Origin: Plasmodium coatneyi
Taxonomy: Eukaryota; Apicomplexa; Aconoidasida; Haemosporida; Plasmodiidae
Assembly (NCBI RefSeq): GCF_001680005.1
Contig: NC_033567.1
Coordinates: 496,001-560,000, forward strand
Length of the DNA: 64,000 bases
Direction of reading: 5' to 3'
The notes under the pieces were generated by a model. The model had not been told where the DNA came from. It was given only the letters and a program-made list of their open reading frames with translations, and ran no database searches. The translations under genes were made by a program, and so were the position numbers. The first letter of the stretch is position 1, and every line of letters starts with the position of its first letter. This document shows, piece by piece, positions 54,507-64,000 of this stretch.

Positions 54507-56801
54507 TTACGGCAAGAACTTTTTCTGCCGTTTCGTCATGCTTTTCTCCATTTGTTCATCGCTTTCCGTGTTGGCATTATTGTACTCGTTCTGGTGCTCT
54601 TTCTCGTGCGTATAACTATTTTGCCCGGTGAGCTCTTTGAGGTTATCTTGAACGAATCTTTCAAGTGCATTTTCAAATGCACTTATGGGGTTTATTTGGG
54701 CACCATTTTGGATAGCATCTTTGTTGTCACTTTGAAAGGCATTTTCATGGTCTCTTTTACAGCGCACTTTTACCCCATTCGTTCGGTTATCCGACTGACA
54801 AACTACTTTGCTAAGCTTTCCATCATTTCGCTTGCAAACCACCTTGTTATCGTTTACGGCATTCAAGGCTTCGTCCATGCGTCGGAGAATGTATTTCTCT
54901 CTCGCTGTTAGTTCCCTTCTCACACCTTTTTCCATACTGGCTATTGCCGCCAGGTACGAATAATCAGTGCCGTCAGAGGAATCTTCATGGTTTAATATGT
55001 TGGGATATCCCAAGTCCTCATCCTTAGTACCCTTCACTTTTTCGTTTTTTAAAGCACACTTGCGTAACTGTGCCTTGTGCCGCACTCTAATTTCGTTTAA
55101 TAAGTCTTCATTATTGTTTGCACTATATGTGGTGCTCACGCTCTCTGCAACTTTCCCGTTTATTGAATTTGGTGATTTTGATGTACTACGGGTATTAGAT
55201 TGTACGGGCGACTTCTCTACGTGTACATTTCTTTGCTTAGGGGTTACACCTTCAAATGCAATGTCATTCTTTGCTACGTCTTCCCGTCCAAACAGGTTCT
55301 GTTGATCCCATTGGAGCCTCTGCACCATTCCGTCGACCCCGTCGACATGGTTGTATATTCCCATATCGTCGTACATGCCAAAGTGGTTGGGAAATACTCT
55401 TCTGTTAGGAACTACCATTGTGTTGGGAACTGTCATTCCATTGTGTGTTGCCGCTCTGTTGGGAGACAGCGTTCGGGTGTAAGCTCCCATTCTGTTGGGA
55501 AATAGCATTCCGTAGTGTGTTCCCATTCCATAGTGAGTTCCCATTCCGTAGTTAGTTCCCATTCCATAGTTAGTTCCCATTCCGTAGTGGGTTCCCATTC
55601 CGTAGTGAGTTCCCATTCCGTAGTTAGTTCCCATTCCGTAATGAGTTCCCATTCCGTAGTTAGTTCCCATTCCGTAGTTAGTTCCCATTCCGTAGTGAGT
55701 TCCCATTCCGTAGTGAGTTCCCAATCCGTAGTGAGTTCCCATTCCGTAGAGAGTTCCCATTCCGTAGTGAGTTCCCATTCCGTAGAGAGTTCCCATTCCG
55801 TTATGAGTTACCGCTCTGTTGGGATATACCATGGTGTTGGGAAATGCTGCTGTGTTGGGAAATGCTGCTGTGTTGGGAAATGCTGCTGTGTTGGGAAATG
55901 CTGCTGTGTTGGGAAATGCTGCTGTGTAGGGAAATGCTGCTATGTAGGGAAATGTTTCTGTGTAGGGAAATACTTCTGTGTAGGGAAATGATGCTGTGTT
56001 GGGAACTACCGCTCTGTTGGGAGATAGCGTTCGGGTGTAAGCTCCCATTCTGTTTTGAGATAGCATTCCGTGGTGCGTTGCCATTCCGTTCTGTGTTGCC
56101 ATTCCGTTCTGCGTTGCCATTCCGTTCTGCGTTGCCATTCCGTTCTGCGTTGCCATTCCGTTCTGCGTTGCCATTCCGTTCTGCGTTGCCATTGTGTTTG
56201 TCCCGTTAGGACAACATGGGACAGCCCTGGTGTTCAATCCACACACACAGGGATCAGCAAATAACCCATCGGTGTTGCCCCCTTGTTGCAGCGGTCCATT
56301 ACCCTGTACGTACTCGTTCCGATTAAATTCCGTCGAAACATTTCCCGCAGTGTCCGAGCTTTCCTCAGAAATATTCTGCATCTGATGTTCCGTACTAATC
56401 TCTCTAGGACAAGTATGTTCGCACACATGGGTCTTTCCATTGGCCCTACTCTCATTGCAGCAACATCTTTCGCAATTGTCAAATTGTGAGGGGAGAGTTA
56501 TTCCCGCAACATGTTCTACCCCTTTCAATAAGCCGCTGCGAACAGAACCCTCTTTTCTTCCAGCGCTACGTTTTACGTGTTTTCTCTTATGCACTCTTTT
56601 CTTTTCAATCATAAGTTTCTTATATTTTCGATTAATTTTTATTCCCTCTTTTCTCATGCTTTTTTTTTTTTGTTTGGACAGCACACTATTTCTGGAAGCA
56701 CCACGCGTGCCTCTACGCAACACATGCTCAGCTTGTCCTATGCACTGTACGTGCGAGGGGATATTTTCTCCCTCATGTAAATTCTCTACGGCGCTCATCA
56801 T
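54507..56801 (-). CDS. Plasmodium protein with three hexapeptide-repeat arrays
   Basis: Single exon, 764 residues. Basic N-terminus (KKKSMRKEGIKINRKYKKLM), then a Cys-rich patch (FDNCERCCCNES). The centre has arrays of six-residue units: TQNGMA x6 (about residues 204-244), FPNTAA-like x10 (about 270-320) and YGMGTH/YGMGTN x17 (about 334-432), separated by NRMGAYTRTLSPNRA, which occurs twice. The C-terminal third is ordered and probably conserved: EDLLNEIRVRHKAQLRKC, YSYLAAIASMEKGVRRELTA, REKYILRRMDEAL, then AFENALERFVQDNLKEL. No signal peptide or TM seen. No family recognised; the last part may be the functional core and the arrays are likely species-specific expansions. Confidence 0.75.
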   Translation of the reverse strand: MMSAVENLHEGENIPSHVQCIGQAEHVLRRGTRGASRNSVLSKQKKKSMRKEGIKINRKYKKLMIEKKRVHKRKHVKRSAGRKEGSVRSGLLKGVEHVAGITLPSQFDNCERCCCNESRANGKTHVCEHTCPREISTEHQMQNISEESSDTAGNVSTEFNRNEYVQGNGPLQQGGNTDGLFADPCVCGLNTRAVPCCPNGTNTMATQNGMATQNGMATQNGMATQNGMATQNGMATQNGMATHHGMLSQNRMGAYTRTLSPNRAVVPNTASFPYTEVFPYTETFPYIAAFPYTAAFPNTAAFPNTAAFPNTAAFPNTAAFPNTMVYPNRAVTHNGMGTLYGMGTHYGMGTLYGMGTHYGLGTHYGMGTHYGMGTNYGMGTNYGMGTHYGMGTNYGMGTHYGMGTHYGMGTNYGMGTNYGMGTHYGMGTHYGMLFPNRMGAYTRTLSPNRAATHNGMTVPNTMVVPNRRVFPNHFGMYDDMGIYNHVDGVDGMVQRLQWDQQNLFGREDVAKNDIAFEGVTPKQRNVHVEKSPVQSNTRSTSKSPNSINGKVAESVSTTYSANNNEDLLNEIRVRHKAQLRKCALKNEKVKGTKDEDLGYPNILNHEDSSDGTDYSYLAAIASMEKGVRRELTAREKYILRRMDEALNAVNDNKVVCKRNDGKLSKVVCQSDNRTNGVKVRCKRDHENAFQSDNKDAIQNGAQINPISAFENALERFVQDNLKELTGQNSYTHEKEHQNEYNNANTESDEQMEKSMTKRQKKFLP
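55420..56190. repeat. 18-bp coding repeat arrays
   Basis: Three sub-arrays with the same 18-base period, read on the plus strand as CATTCCGTTCTGCGTTGC, GGAAATGCTGCTGTGTTG and CATTCCGTAGTGAGTTCC units. All keep the minus-strand reading frame; the plus strand is also open through the last. Confidence 0.9.
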
Positions 56802-57880
56802 GTGTGTATATATGTTAAGAACACGAGCAAAAATGTAGAACTCTCTACCGTGTTTAAAGTTTTTTATTTTTTTTTATTTTTTTTATTTTTTTTACTCTCT
56901 TATGTATGTTTGGAAAAGGCGTGTACGTGAAGGGGGTGGGTTCAACGATCGTTGGCGTGAGGTGTGTTGCCTGCCTAAGTGTGTATGTACCGCTCGGCGT
57001 AGCTCTCAGTGTAGCTATCAATGTAGCTATCAGTGGATTTGTCAATATACCTATGTATCTAAGTATCTATATATGTATCTATCTAGGTACCTATATATGC
57101 ATCTACCAATCCACACACCTATCCGTACATACACATATGTATCTACCAAATATGCAAGAATCTACAAAAACTTCTCTCTATACACGTATCTACCACCGTA
57201 CGCAAGCATTCATCCATATAAGCATGCCGCGAATAAAAACACTAAAAATGAGTAACTGTTTCGTGTAAACTATACTGTTGGGGAAAAAGTTCCTACACTT
57301 TTTAAAAGGAGGTGAAAGGTGCTTTGCTACTTATTTTCAGTTTAACGCTTAAAAAAAAGCATAAACGTTAAAATTTTAAAAAGAAGAGAAAATGGGAAAA
57401 GTGAAAGAGAAAAAAAAAGTCGATGGGAAAATTTTAATGTGATGTTTGAATGGGTTATTTGCATGGGAAAAACTTAATGGGAATAATTCAGTAGAAAAAC
57501 TTTGGTAAAAAAAGCTTAATAAAAAACTTAATTGTGCATGCATCTTTTAAAAAAATTAAATTTAAAAAGGTTGAAAAATGAAAATTCTAAAAAAAAAGTA
57601 CAGGTCACATAAGGCTCAAAAAGGTGTACGCCTTTTTTCCCCATTTTGTGTCCATTCAATTTTCGTCAAAATAAGTACTGTACGCATTTCACAAAAAAAT
57701 ATTAAAAAGACATAAGCCGTTCCAATAAAAGTGACAAATGGTGACCATAAGCTTTGTAAAAAATGCATGTCTTTTCTAAAAAGAGGAAAATTTTCTCTAA
57801 CATACATGACAAAAATATTTTATCCCGGTATTTACATTCGACGTTGTTAGGTGTAACATCTTCAATATGATTTTGGTTCC
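56802..57880. other. Upstream region of the repeat-protein gene
   Basis: T-rich near 56860-56890. Imperfect GTATCTA/TAGCTATC-type repeats lie at 57000-57180. A-rich from 57340 to 57600. No gene seen. Confidence 0.5.
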
Positions 57881-58580
57881 GTGTACGCATTTTTTTCTGA
57901 CCGCCATTTTTTGCAATATTCGGTGCTTCCTACTGCACTTGCTTCTGCATGTACTTCTACATTTTTCGCAGCGCATGCATTTTCTTTAGTGTACTTTTTT
58001 TCTCCCGACATGCATAAAAATGCTTATCTCTTGTACTTTTTCATTCCTTTGGGGACATTCATCGTAAGGGTGTAAAAACGCGTACAGCGCGAAGTGCCAT
58101 ACACCCATATACACCCCTATACATGTACGTATGTGAATAGTTATTTTGCCCGTTTTTTTTTTTTCTTTCTCCCTTTCTGGTGAATATTTGCGCCTTCCAC
58201 AGGATGATACCGCGAGATGGGTTCATCTCTCATTCGTACTTCAAAAAGTGCTTCAACACGAAGGGGTACCCTCTACAAGCGAGTCGCTCTTCAAGAAATG
58301 TACACCTCGTCATCAATGGGGGTAATTCCCCCTCACATGCACTTCGCCCTAGAGAGTGGAGGTACGTACAGAAATACGCACGCGGCAAGTACGCATTCCC
58401 CATTTATGTACCTACCCATGCAGCTCCTCCGAATGTGTGCCATATGCCGATGTACTCTCTCACCCACACGTGAATCGCGAAGTTTCGGGCGCATGTCGAC
58501 TACTTCGCCCCAACCCTAGGGAGATGGTAAATTGGGGCCGCTGGGTTTTAAAAAGGCCTGCAAGTACCGCATATAACTGA
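57881..58580 (+). CDS. Possible small plus-strand gene, frame unresolved
   Basis: Signals: a hydrophobic leader MHKNAYLLYFFIPLGTFI followed by a GTAAGG donor near 58064, an acceptor TTCCACAG at 58193-58200, donors GGGG/GTAATT near 58321 and GGAG/GTACGT near 58361, and an acceptor CCATGCAG near 58421. All three frames are open over parts of 58200-58460, so I cannot choose. One route ends in a frame that overlaps the 3' end of the RING/B-box gene on the other strand to about 58580; another, starting at ATG 58217 (MGSSLIRTSKSASTRRG), stops before it. Could be a small gene or only UTR. Confidence 0.25.
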
Positions 58581-60959
58581 CAATCTGCGAGGCGTACAAA
58601 TCCATGTAAAAAATTTTACTCTGTCGAATTTTTGACAAATCTTCTATAGGCTTAAAATCATTATTTGCCAAAATGGTTCTATCAATCGTATTAATATTAT
58701 TCCTATAAAATTTTATCATCTCGATTGGATTATTTTGGAATTTATTATCCCGAATGATGTTAATGGTTTTTTCAATTTCCTCATACTTACAGTCCAGCAG
58801 TTCGATATAGTCCATGTTTTCCTTCTTAAATGTATGCATGTAAAGATCCAGCTGTTGGAAAATTTCTTTCTCCTTCTTCGACAGGTTATTAGTGATGTAC
58901 CCTATTTTGCTGTTCAAGTCATAGTAGCATTCGCTTAGGGTAAGAGACCAGTCGTTCTTAACATCCTCGAGCGATTCGTAAAAATTTCTATTCAAATCAT
59001 TTATTAGCTCATTTATAATTTCGTTCCATTTTATTAGGTAATTATTTAATACCGTTATGAACGCCGTGTTGATATTTTCAATGTTACACTCACTTGTGTG
59101 TACTCCATTTATTGCACACTCGGAACAGAAGCATTTGTTACAACATGTGTGGCAGAAATATTGGATGGGGTAATTATAATGCTGGCTGCATCTGATATTT
59201 TCGATCGTTGTGAAATTTTTACTATTTACACTTTCATCGGTAAGGATAATATTGCTCTCAATTTTGTGTGCTCCCTTTCTTATATCCGTTATGGATATTT
59301 CCCTTTCGGAATTGTTGGCCGAGGAGATGGAACTCTCACTGGAGCTGACATCCACGTGGGAAACTGTGCTGTCGGATAGAAGGCATATTCCTTCCTCTAC
59401 CGAAGCTTCCCCCGTCTGATCCTTCTTCTTACCTGGTATAGCTTTACACGAGTTCTTCACTACCATGCGACGTGTGTGACGATTCTTCCTGCGATTCCCC
59501 TTTGGATGATTCTTGCCACTTGCCGTTCCACCTTTGAATTCCCCCCCGGTGCGGACGACTGACCCTGTAGTCCCCTTCGCGGAAGAATTCTCACTGTCAT
59601 AACTGCTTCCATTTTTCATGTCCTCCACCAAGTCATTCAGCTTCTTCGAAATGTGCATCCTCTTGTTCTTCGTGTCTTCCTTATCTATAAGCTTCTTCTT
59701 TCTCTCATAAAAGTGCTTCTCCTCATAATTGTCAAAATCGGAGTTATCATCATCGTACACTTTGTAAATCTCCTTGGTGTAATTATCTCCAAATTTTTTT
59801 TCACGTAAATTTTCGTCTAAGAATTTATCTGGCGAGCTATCTCCATCCGTGTCGTGTAATATTTCAATGTCCTCCTCCGTCATGTTGAGGAATTTTTTTG
59901 GCGACTTTACAATTTTTTTAAGATGTATACCTCTCTTGCTAATTTCATAATAATCATGACTTTTTTTATCCGTAAAATTTACCTTATTTATTATATCCTC
60001 TTGGTGAATGCTGCTGCAGCATTCTTTGCACAGATACTCCACACAGTCATTGCAGTATATTACCGCTTCATTCAATGAGCAGACATTACATATGTACGAA
60101 TATTTACTCATATCATCCGTATGCTCATCTAAATATCTATACATGCTACTGGACACTAGTAGCTTCTTCATATCCTCATTTTTAACAACATCGCTGTTTA
60201 GCGTATCGTTAAATTGAACGCTGCTCTTTTTAATATGGTCTTCACTAATTTTCCCGTTTGCATATTCCCTACTTGTGTTCTTATTGAAGAGAAATTTGTG
60301 GACATTCAAAACGTCATGGGAAAATAACCCAACTTTTGTCAACAGCTCTATCGTGTCTAGGCTAAGTTTATTCTTAACATTACATATGTAGCATGTAATG
60401 TAACCTAGTTTTTCTTTTCTGAATAGTTCACTTAGTTTGTCATTATCTATTGTGCTGGCTATTCCCTTGGAGTTTAAAAAGCATTCGCTTATCTTGTGAT
60501 TTCGCGACCTCTTCGTTTTTTCTTCTTCCTCTGAACATGCCTTCATGCACTTCTCGTACTTTTTGTGCAGTTGCTCACTGGCGCAAATTAGGCAGATTAA
60601 ATGCTTGCATGAGAAAATTAGGACATCTTCCACGGCTCTTCCGCAGGTAGCACATCGGTACGTTCTGTCGGGGGGGCAGATGAAAAGGGGCATTTTTTTG
60701 TACTTGCAACATATACACATGTTTGCACACATATGCTAGAACGCATGCGCGTGTGCATCTGCGTGTGTTTCTATTTAGCCTCCCTCTCACGCTCATTCAT
60801 GAAGTGTTACTTTTTCCTCTCGGCGGCACGCAACTCCATCCCTGATTCGTCTTCCCCTTCCGTGCACTCCGCATTCTGCTCCTCTAACCCGTCAGAAGAG
60901 CTCCCACTTTTGGAATGTATTTCCTCACTAGACTCGTCCGTATAATCCATCCTGGGCAT
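58516..60959 (-). CDS. RING and double B-box zinc-finger protein, two exons
   Basis: Exons 60959-60811 and 60664-58516, donor GTAACA and acceptor CCGACAG, phase 2, 765 residues. Exon 1 is acidic/Ser-rich (MPRMDYTDESSEE). Exon 2 begins in a RING-like C-x2-C core: YRCATCGRAVEDVLIFSCKH, then LICLICASEQ. A first B-box-like motif is at about 238-270 (CNVCSLNEAVIYCNDCVEYL, CKECCSSIH), a second at about 540-580 (CSQHYNYPIQYFCHTCCNKC, CSECAINGVHTSEC), then a coiled-coil-prone helix (LNRNFYESLEDVKNDW onward). This RING-B-box-coiled-coil order is TRIM-like; TRIM proteins are E3 ubiquitin ligases, but the RING here has a non-standard spacing, so ligase activity is inference. An unspliced start at 60732 (a non-ATG-led frame) would lose exon 1. 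Long hydrophilic inserts lie between the fingers. Confidence 0.83.
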
Positions 60960-63444
60960 TTTTTCAATGGAAAAAGAAGAATTCTTTTTTTCTTCCTTTT
61001 TAAATAATCATTATAAAAAGATTAGGGGCGGCGGGGATCACAAATGAGAAAGGTGTACCACTAAACAACGCTACGCAGGGGGAGAGAGTAACACGAAAAA
61101 AAAAAAAAGGACAAAAAAAAATACTCACTCATCTGCATAAATACCAACTTCCTTCCCAATGTAAACACAAAAAATGTTCAAATATAAAAGGGCACAAATG
61201 ATTGCAGGTGAATTCTTCCCCTTCTTCGCGTGCACCCAGGTTGTCTAAATTTGACAACTTCCCAAAAGGAAAAAAAAAAACAATCACGCACACATGCGTT
61301 CGCCAAATTGTTACAAAGGCCTGAAGCAGACACGAAACTAAACATGCATTCTAAAGCGCAGAATTTTTCGGGGGAGTGGGGGACACCATGCATTTCCCCT
61401 CTTTTTAATTCATCACGCGGGGAACGCTAATGCGCAAAAAGGGAAGAAAAATACAAATATACACATACACATATATGTGCACATATAAATTTACTTATAC
61501 ATGCACGTACATTTACACATGCCTGTACACATGCAGTGCTGCGCGCCCCTTTTTACGCCAAGTTGTGGTATCTCTTTCAAAATGTTTGGCGATTTGTTGG
61601 CATAAAAACGGCAGGGCACTTATGGACGCGAGGGATAAACACAAAAAATGATGAATTCGATTTTAACACTACTGTCATGATATGGCATTTTCATTTTATG
61701 CCCCCTCTTCAGAATGTTTACTTTAAAATAGGGATCATTTTTTTTTTTTCCCAAGTTTTATTTGCAAGGAATGGCTCTTTCGCATGTGTAAATTGGGATA
61801 ATCGCGCAGCATGCGTATTTTCCACGTCCTGTGTGTACAGCCTTGTTTGCGATTATCCCAACACAATGTACACATGTACATATACGCATAATCATATGCA
61901 CACTTCCCCCTCTTGGGATCGCTTGGAAAATTTTCCCCAGGAGGAGCTCATTTTGTTTTCATTTCCAGCACATTACGCGTGTTTAAAAACTCAGCATGCA
62001 CATGTACCCCTGTGCCTTTTAAAACAGTGGAATACTGCCAATTCTTATTCCCCTCTAAACGAACAGCTGTTCAGTTTTACTTTGCCTCATTTCCTTTCTT
62101 TCCCCAATCGATAGACACTGTGCTCATTTTTAAGAAATCCATTTTATTACTAACCCTCACACATTGTGGTCTTCATCTCGGATATTACTTCCCCCTTGCA
62201 GCGCGAATCATGGGGCGCATGCATTTCCAACATTTTAGCAGTTTAATGGAATGCAATTTTTGCGTTACAAACATATGCATGCTTCATCGGTTTGATTAAA
62301 ACATCGCTGTGAGGGAACTTTTCCGTGGGGGCGCTCGATTATATGCACGCCCTTCCGTACATACAGCGTTCTGCGCAAACGTGTGTCTACACACGCGCCT
62401 TTACTGAGACACACCTCAACATGCATGCGCCTCTATAATGCATTACCCCATATAATGGTATCCCGGTAGGTGGCGCACTGAATCATTTCATCCTTCCCTC
62501 GATGTAAACAACCTTTTTGCGAAGGAAGGGGAAGAAATTCATACGAACACATTAGCATGCCAATGTGCGAAAAAATCACACACCGCTTTTTTTAATTCCG
62601 CCCCTACACATCCTTTCACAGCTGTTTCGTAAATTTTTTTTTTTTTTTTTTTTTAAACATATGGTGAAATTTTCTTTGTTTCGTTCTTACATTCTCTCCA
62701 GTTTGTTATTCATTTAATTATTTGAGTTTCTTTTTCTTTTCTCTCTTTTTTTTTTTTTTTTTTTTTTGCCTATTAACCGATTGTACTAATTCAACTGTGT
62801 ACACACTACCCAACTGTCAATTTTCCCAGACGTACAGTTTGTGAAATATCCCGTCTCGGGCTAATTTTCCAGCGCATAAAAATCCCATGTCACTGTAGAA
62901 AATTCCTTCGCAATTTTGTCACTGGCCATTTTGTCGCATTTTGAAAAAGGAAAAAGTGAAATGCATTTTTGTGCACCATTTTAGCGAGAAAAATTCCACG
63001 CACTTTTTCGCGTGTGTTTTCCAGCACGGTGGGAGTCTTTTTCCTTTCCTCTGTTTCCTTTTTTTTCACAATTTTTCACTATTTCTCATTGTTTCCAATT
63101 TGTTCCTGCTTTTTCTTTTTTTTCCGCCGTTATGTCCATTTTAGTCCAATTTTTTTTTCGAGCCATTCAACTTTTTAAGCGCCAAGGGAATTATATCAAA
63201 ACTGACAGTACTGGCAAGCGAAACGTGAGACATTGGGACAGTAAATTTGGGGAAGGTAGACGGATGAAGGGAGAGCAGTACGCGTAATGCATTTCTGTAC
63301 AGCGCATCCACATATCGCATTTCCCCGTGCATGTTCACTTGTGGCATCCCTGAACAACCGCTGCATACAGCTGAGTGTAAGGTAACCCCCAGACGCCCGA
63401 AGACAAAGTGGTAAAACCCACTCACCCCAAATGCAGAAACAGAA
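60960..63444. other. Divergent intergenic region, 2.5 kb
   Basis: 5' region between the B-box gene (-) and the partial acidic gene (+). T-runs at 62634-62654 and 62744-62767. A long plus-strand open frame at 61536-62114 is Cys/His/Phe-mixed without coding character. It contains a perfect inverted repeat (annotated separately). No gene called. Confidence 0.5.
61793..61861. repeat. Perfect 13-bp inverted repeat with 43-base loop
   Basis: TTGGGATAATCGC at 61793-61805 and its exact reverse complement GCGATTATCCCAA at 61849-61861. It lies in an intergenic region and could form a hairpin in RNA. Confidence 0.85.
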
Positions 63445-64000
63445 ATGGAAGCAGCCAGCAGCTATGACAGAAACGATACATTTAAGAGTGAAAAAAATGG
63501 GTCTACAAAAAATAATAGAGAACAACAGGATGAAAAAAATAACAGTAATTTATTGACTATATATTCCTTCATTAGCAGCTATGTATTTAAGGAAGACATG
63601 AATTATGACGAAAATGACAGCAGGTACGAGTTGCTAGAGAGTCAGGATTTGGAAAATGAAGGCTGCGAAAAGAAGGTCAGTTTTAGTGAGTATAACGAAA
63701 AGGTGTACCGGTATTACAGGGGTAGGGGCGGAAGCGACCAGGGGGGAGACGGGGAGGAAGACGTCGACTACGATGAAAACGATGATGAGGAGGACGATGA
63801 AGACGATGACGATGATGAGGTCGACGGAGAGGAAGATGATGCAGAAGAGGAGGACGACGAAGAGGAAGTCGATTGCAATGTGCACGCCGTGGCGAGTGCA
63901 AACGAAGAAGACATAATCGTGCAGGGAAGCGTCCCTCTCAAAAAAGCAAAATCCAAAAAACGCAGAAAGAAGAGAACACCGCCCGGGGAAAATAATATGA
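63445..64000 (+). CDS. Acidic protein with possible PP1-binding motif, 3' cut by window
   Basis: Open from ATG 63445 to the window's end, about 185 residues visible. N-terminus MEAASSYDRNDTFKSEKNG, then LLTIYSFISSYVFKED. At about residue 76 is KKVSFSEYNEKVYRYYRG, which resembles the RVxF-type PP1 docking motif with the following FSExV..Y pattern seen in GADD34/CReP-like regulatory subunits. A long Asp/Glu run follows (about 105-155), then basic KKAKSKKRRKKRTPPG. An out-of-frame ATG at 63431 leads only to a short frame. PP1 regulation is a hypothesis from one motif; the remainder is cut off. Confidence 0.65.
   Translation, partial: MEAASSYDRNDTFKSEKNGSTKNNREQQDEKNNSNLLTIYSFISSYVFKEDMNYDENDSRYELLESQDLENEGCEKKVSFSEYNEKVYRYYRGRGGSDQGGDGEEDVDYDENDDEEDDEDDDDDEVDGEEDDAEEEDDEEEVDCNVHAVASANEEDIIVQGSVPLKKAKSKKRRKKRTPPGENNM

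Noticed and set aside
55515..55991. Ser/His/Val-rich plus-strand open frame
   Set aside because: It is the antisense reading of the 18-bp coding repeats of the minus-strand gene.
61536..62114. 192-residue plus-strand open frame
   Set aside because: Irregular Cys/His/Phe/Thr composition, no domain, no splice support; likely chance in an intergenic region.
1..64000. tRNA or rRNA genes
   Set aside because: I looked for T-arm (GTTCRANNC) and rRNA-like segments by eye and saw none convincing; a covariance-model scan would be decisive.

Overview
This is a eukaryotic window from a malaria parasite of the simian/vivax clade, most likely Plasmodium knowlesi. Introns are short with GT..AG ends and pyrimidine-rich acceptors. 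Intergenic DNA is full of poly(A)/poly(T) runs. Housekeeping proteins carry long low-complexity inserts, and there is a nuclear-encoded apicoplast RNA polymerase subunit with a signal peptide. The specific pointer to P. knowlesi is a cluster of pir/kir variant-antigen genes inside a housekeeping chromosome segment, next to a degenerate interstitial GGGTTYA telomere-type array. One kir carries a near-copy of host CD99. P. coatneyi remains possible.

Layout. 1-7.3 kb: the 3' end of a MORN-repeat gene (+), V-ATPase subunit H (-), a possible small gene, and a four-exon RRM protein (-). 8.6-24.8 kb: an accessory island. It holds a two-domain KIR with a collagen-like tract (-), a two-TM lineage-specific protein (+), a KIR with a CD99-like segment broken by an in-frame TAG (-), about 0.9 kb of interstitial telomere-like repeat, a paralogue of the two-TM protein (+), a frameshifted PIR (-) and an apparently intact PIR (+). 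A 23-bp minisatellite fills the last intron of the intact PIR.

25.4-64 kb: core genes. In order these are RED/IK splicing factor (-), U1 snRNP A (+), exosome RRP40 (-), UTP6 (+), DNAJC8-like (-), a mitochondrial-type DEAD-box helicase (+), a beta-propeller-like protein (-), two small genes (-), a possible secreted protein (+), apicoplast RpoA (-), a three-exon small gene (-), a VHS-domain protein (+), SNIP1-like FHA protein (-), a hexapeptide-repeat protein (-), a RING/B-box protein (-), and the 5' part of an acidic gene with a possible PP1-binding motif (+).

The core genes mostly serve RNA metabolism: splicing (RED, U1A, DNAJC8, SNIP1), rRNA processing (UTP6, RRP40) and organelle gene expression (RpoA, DEAD box). 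The island genes are surface/export antigens. Their last-intron minisatellites, CT-rich tracts and telomere-like array look like recombination substrates. Several short or multi-exon genes were assembled by hand from splice sites and matching phases, and each entry states how firm that is.
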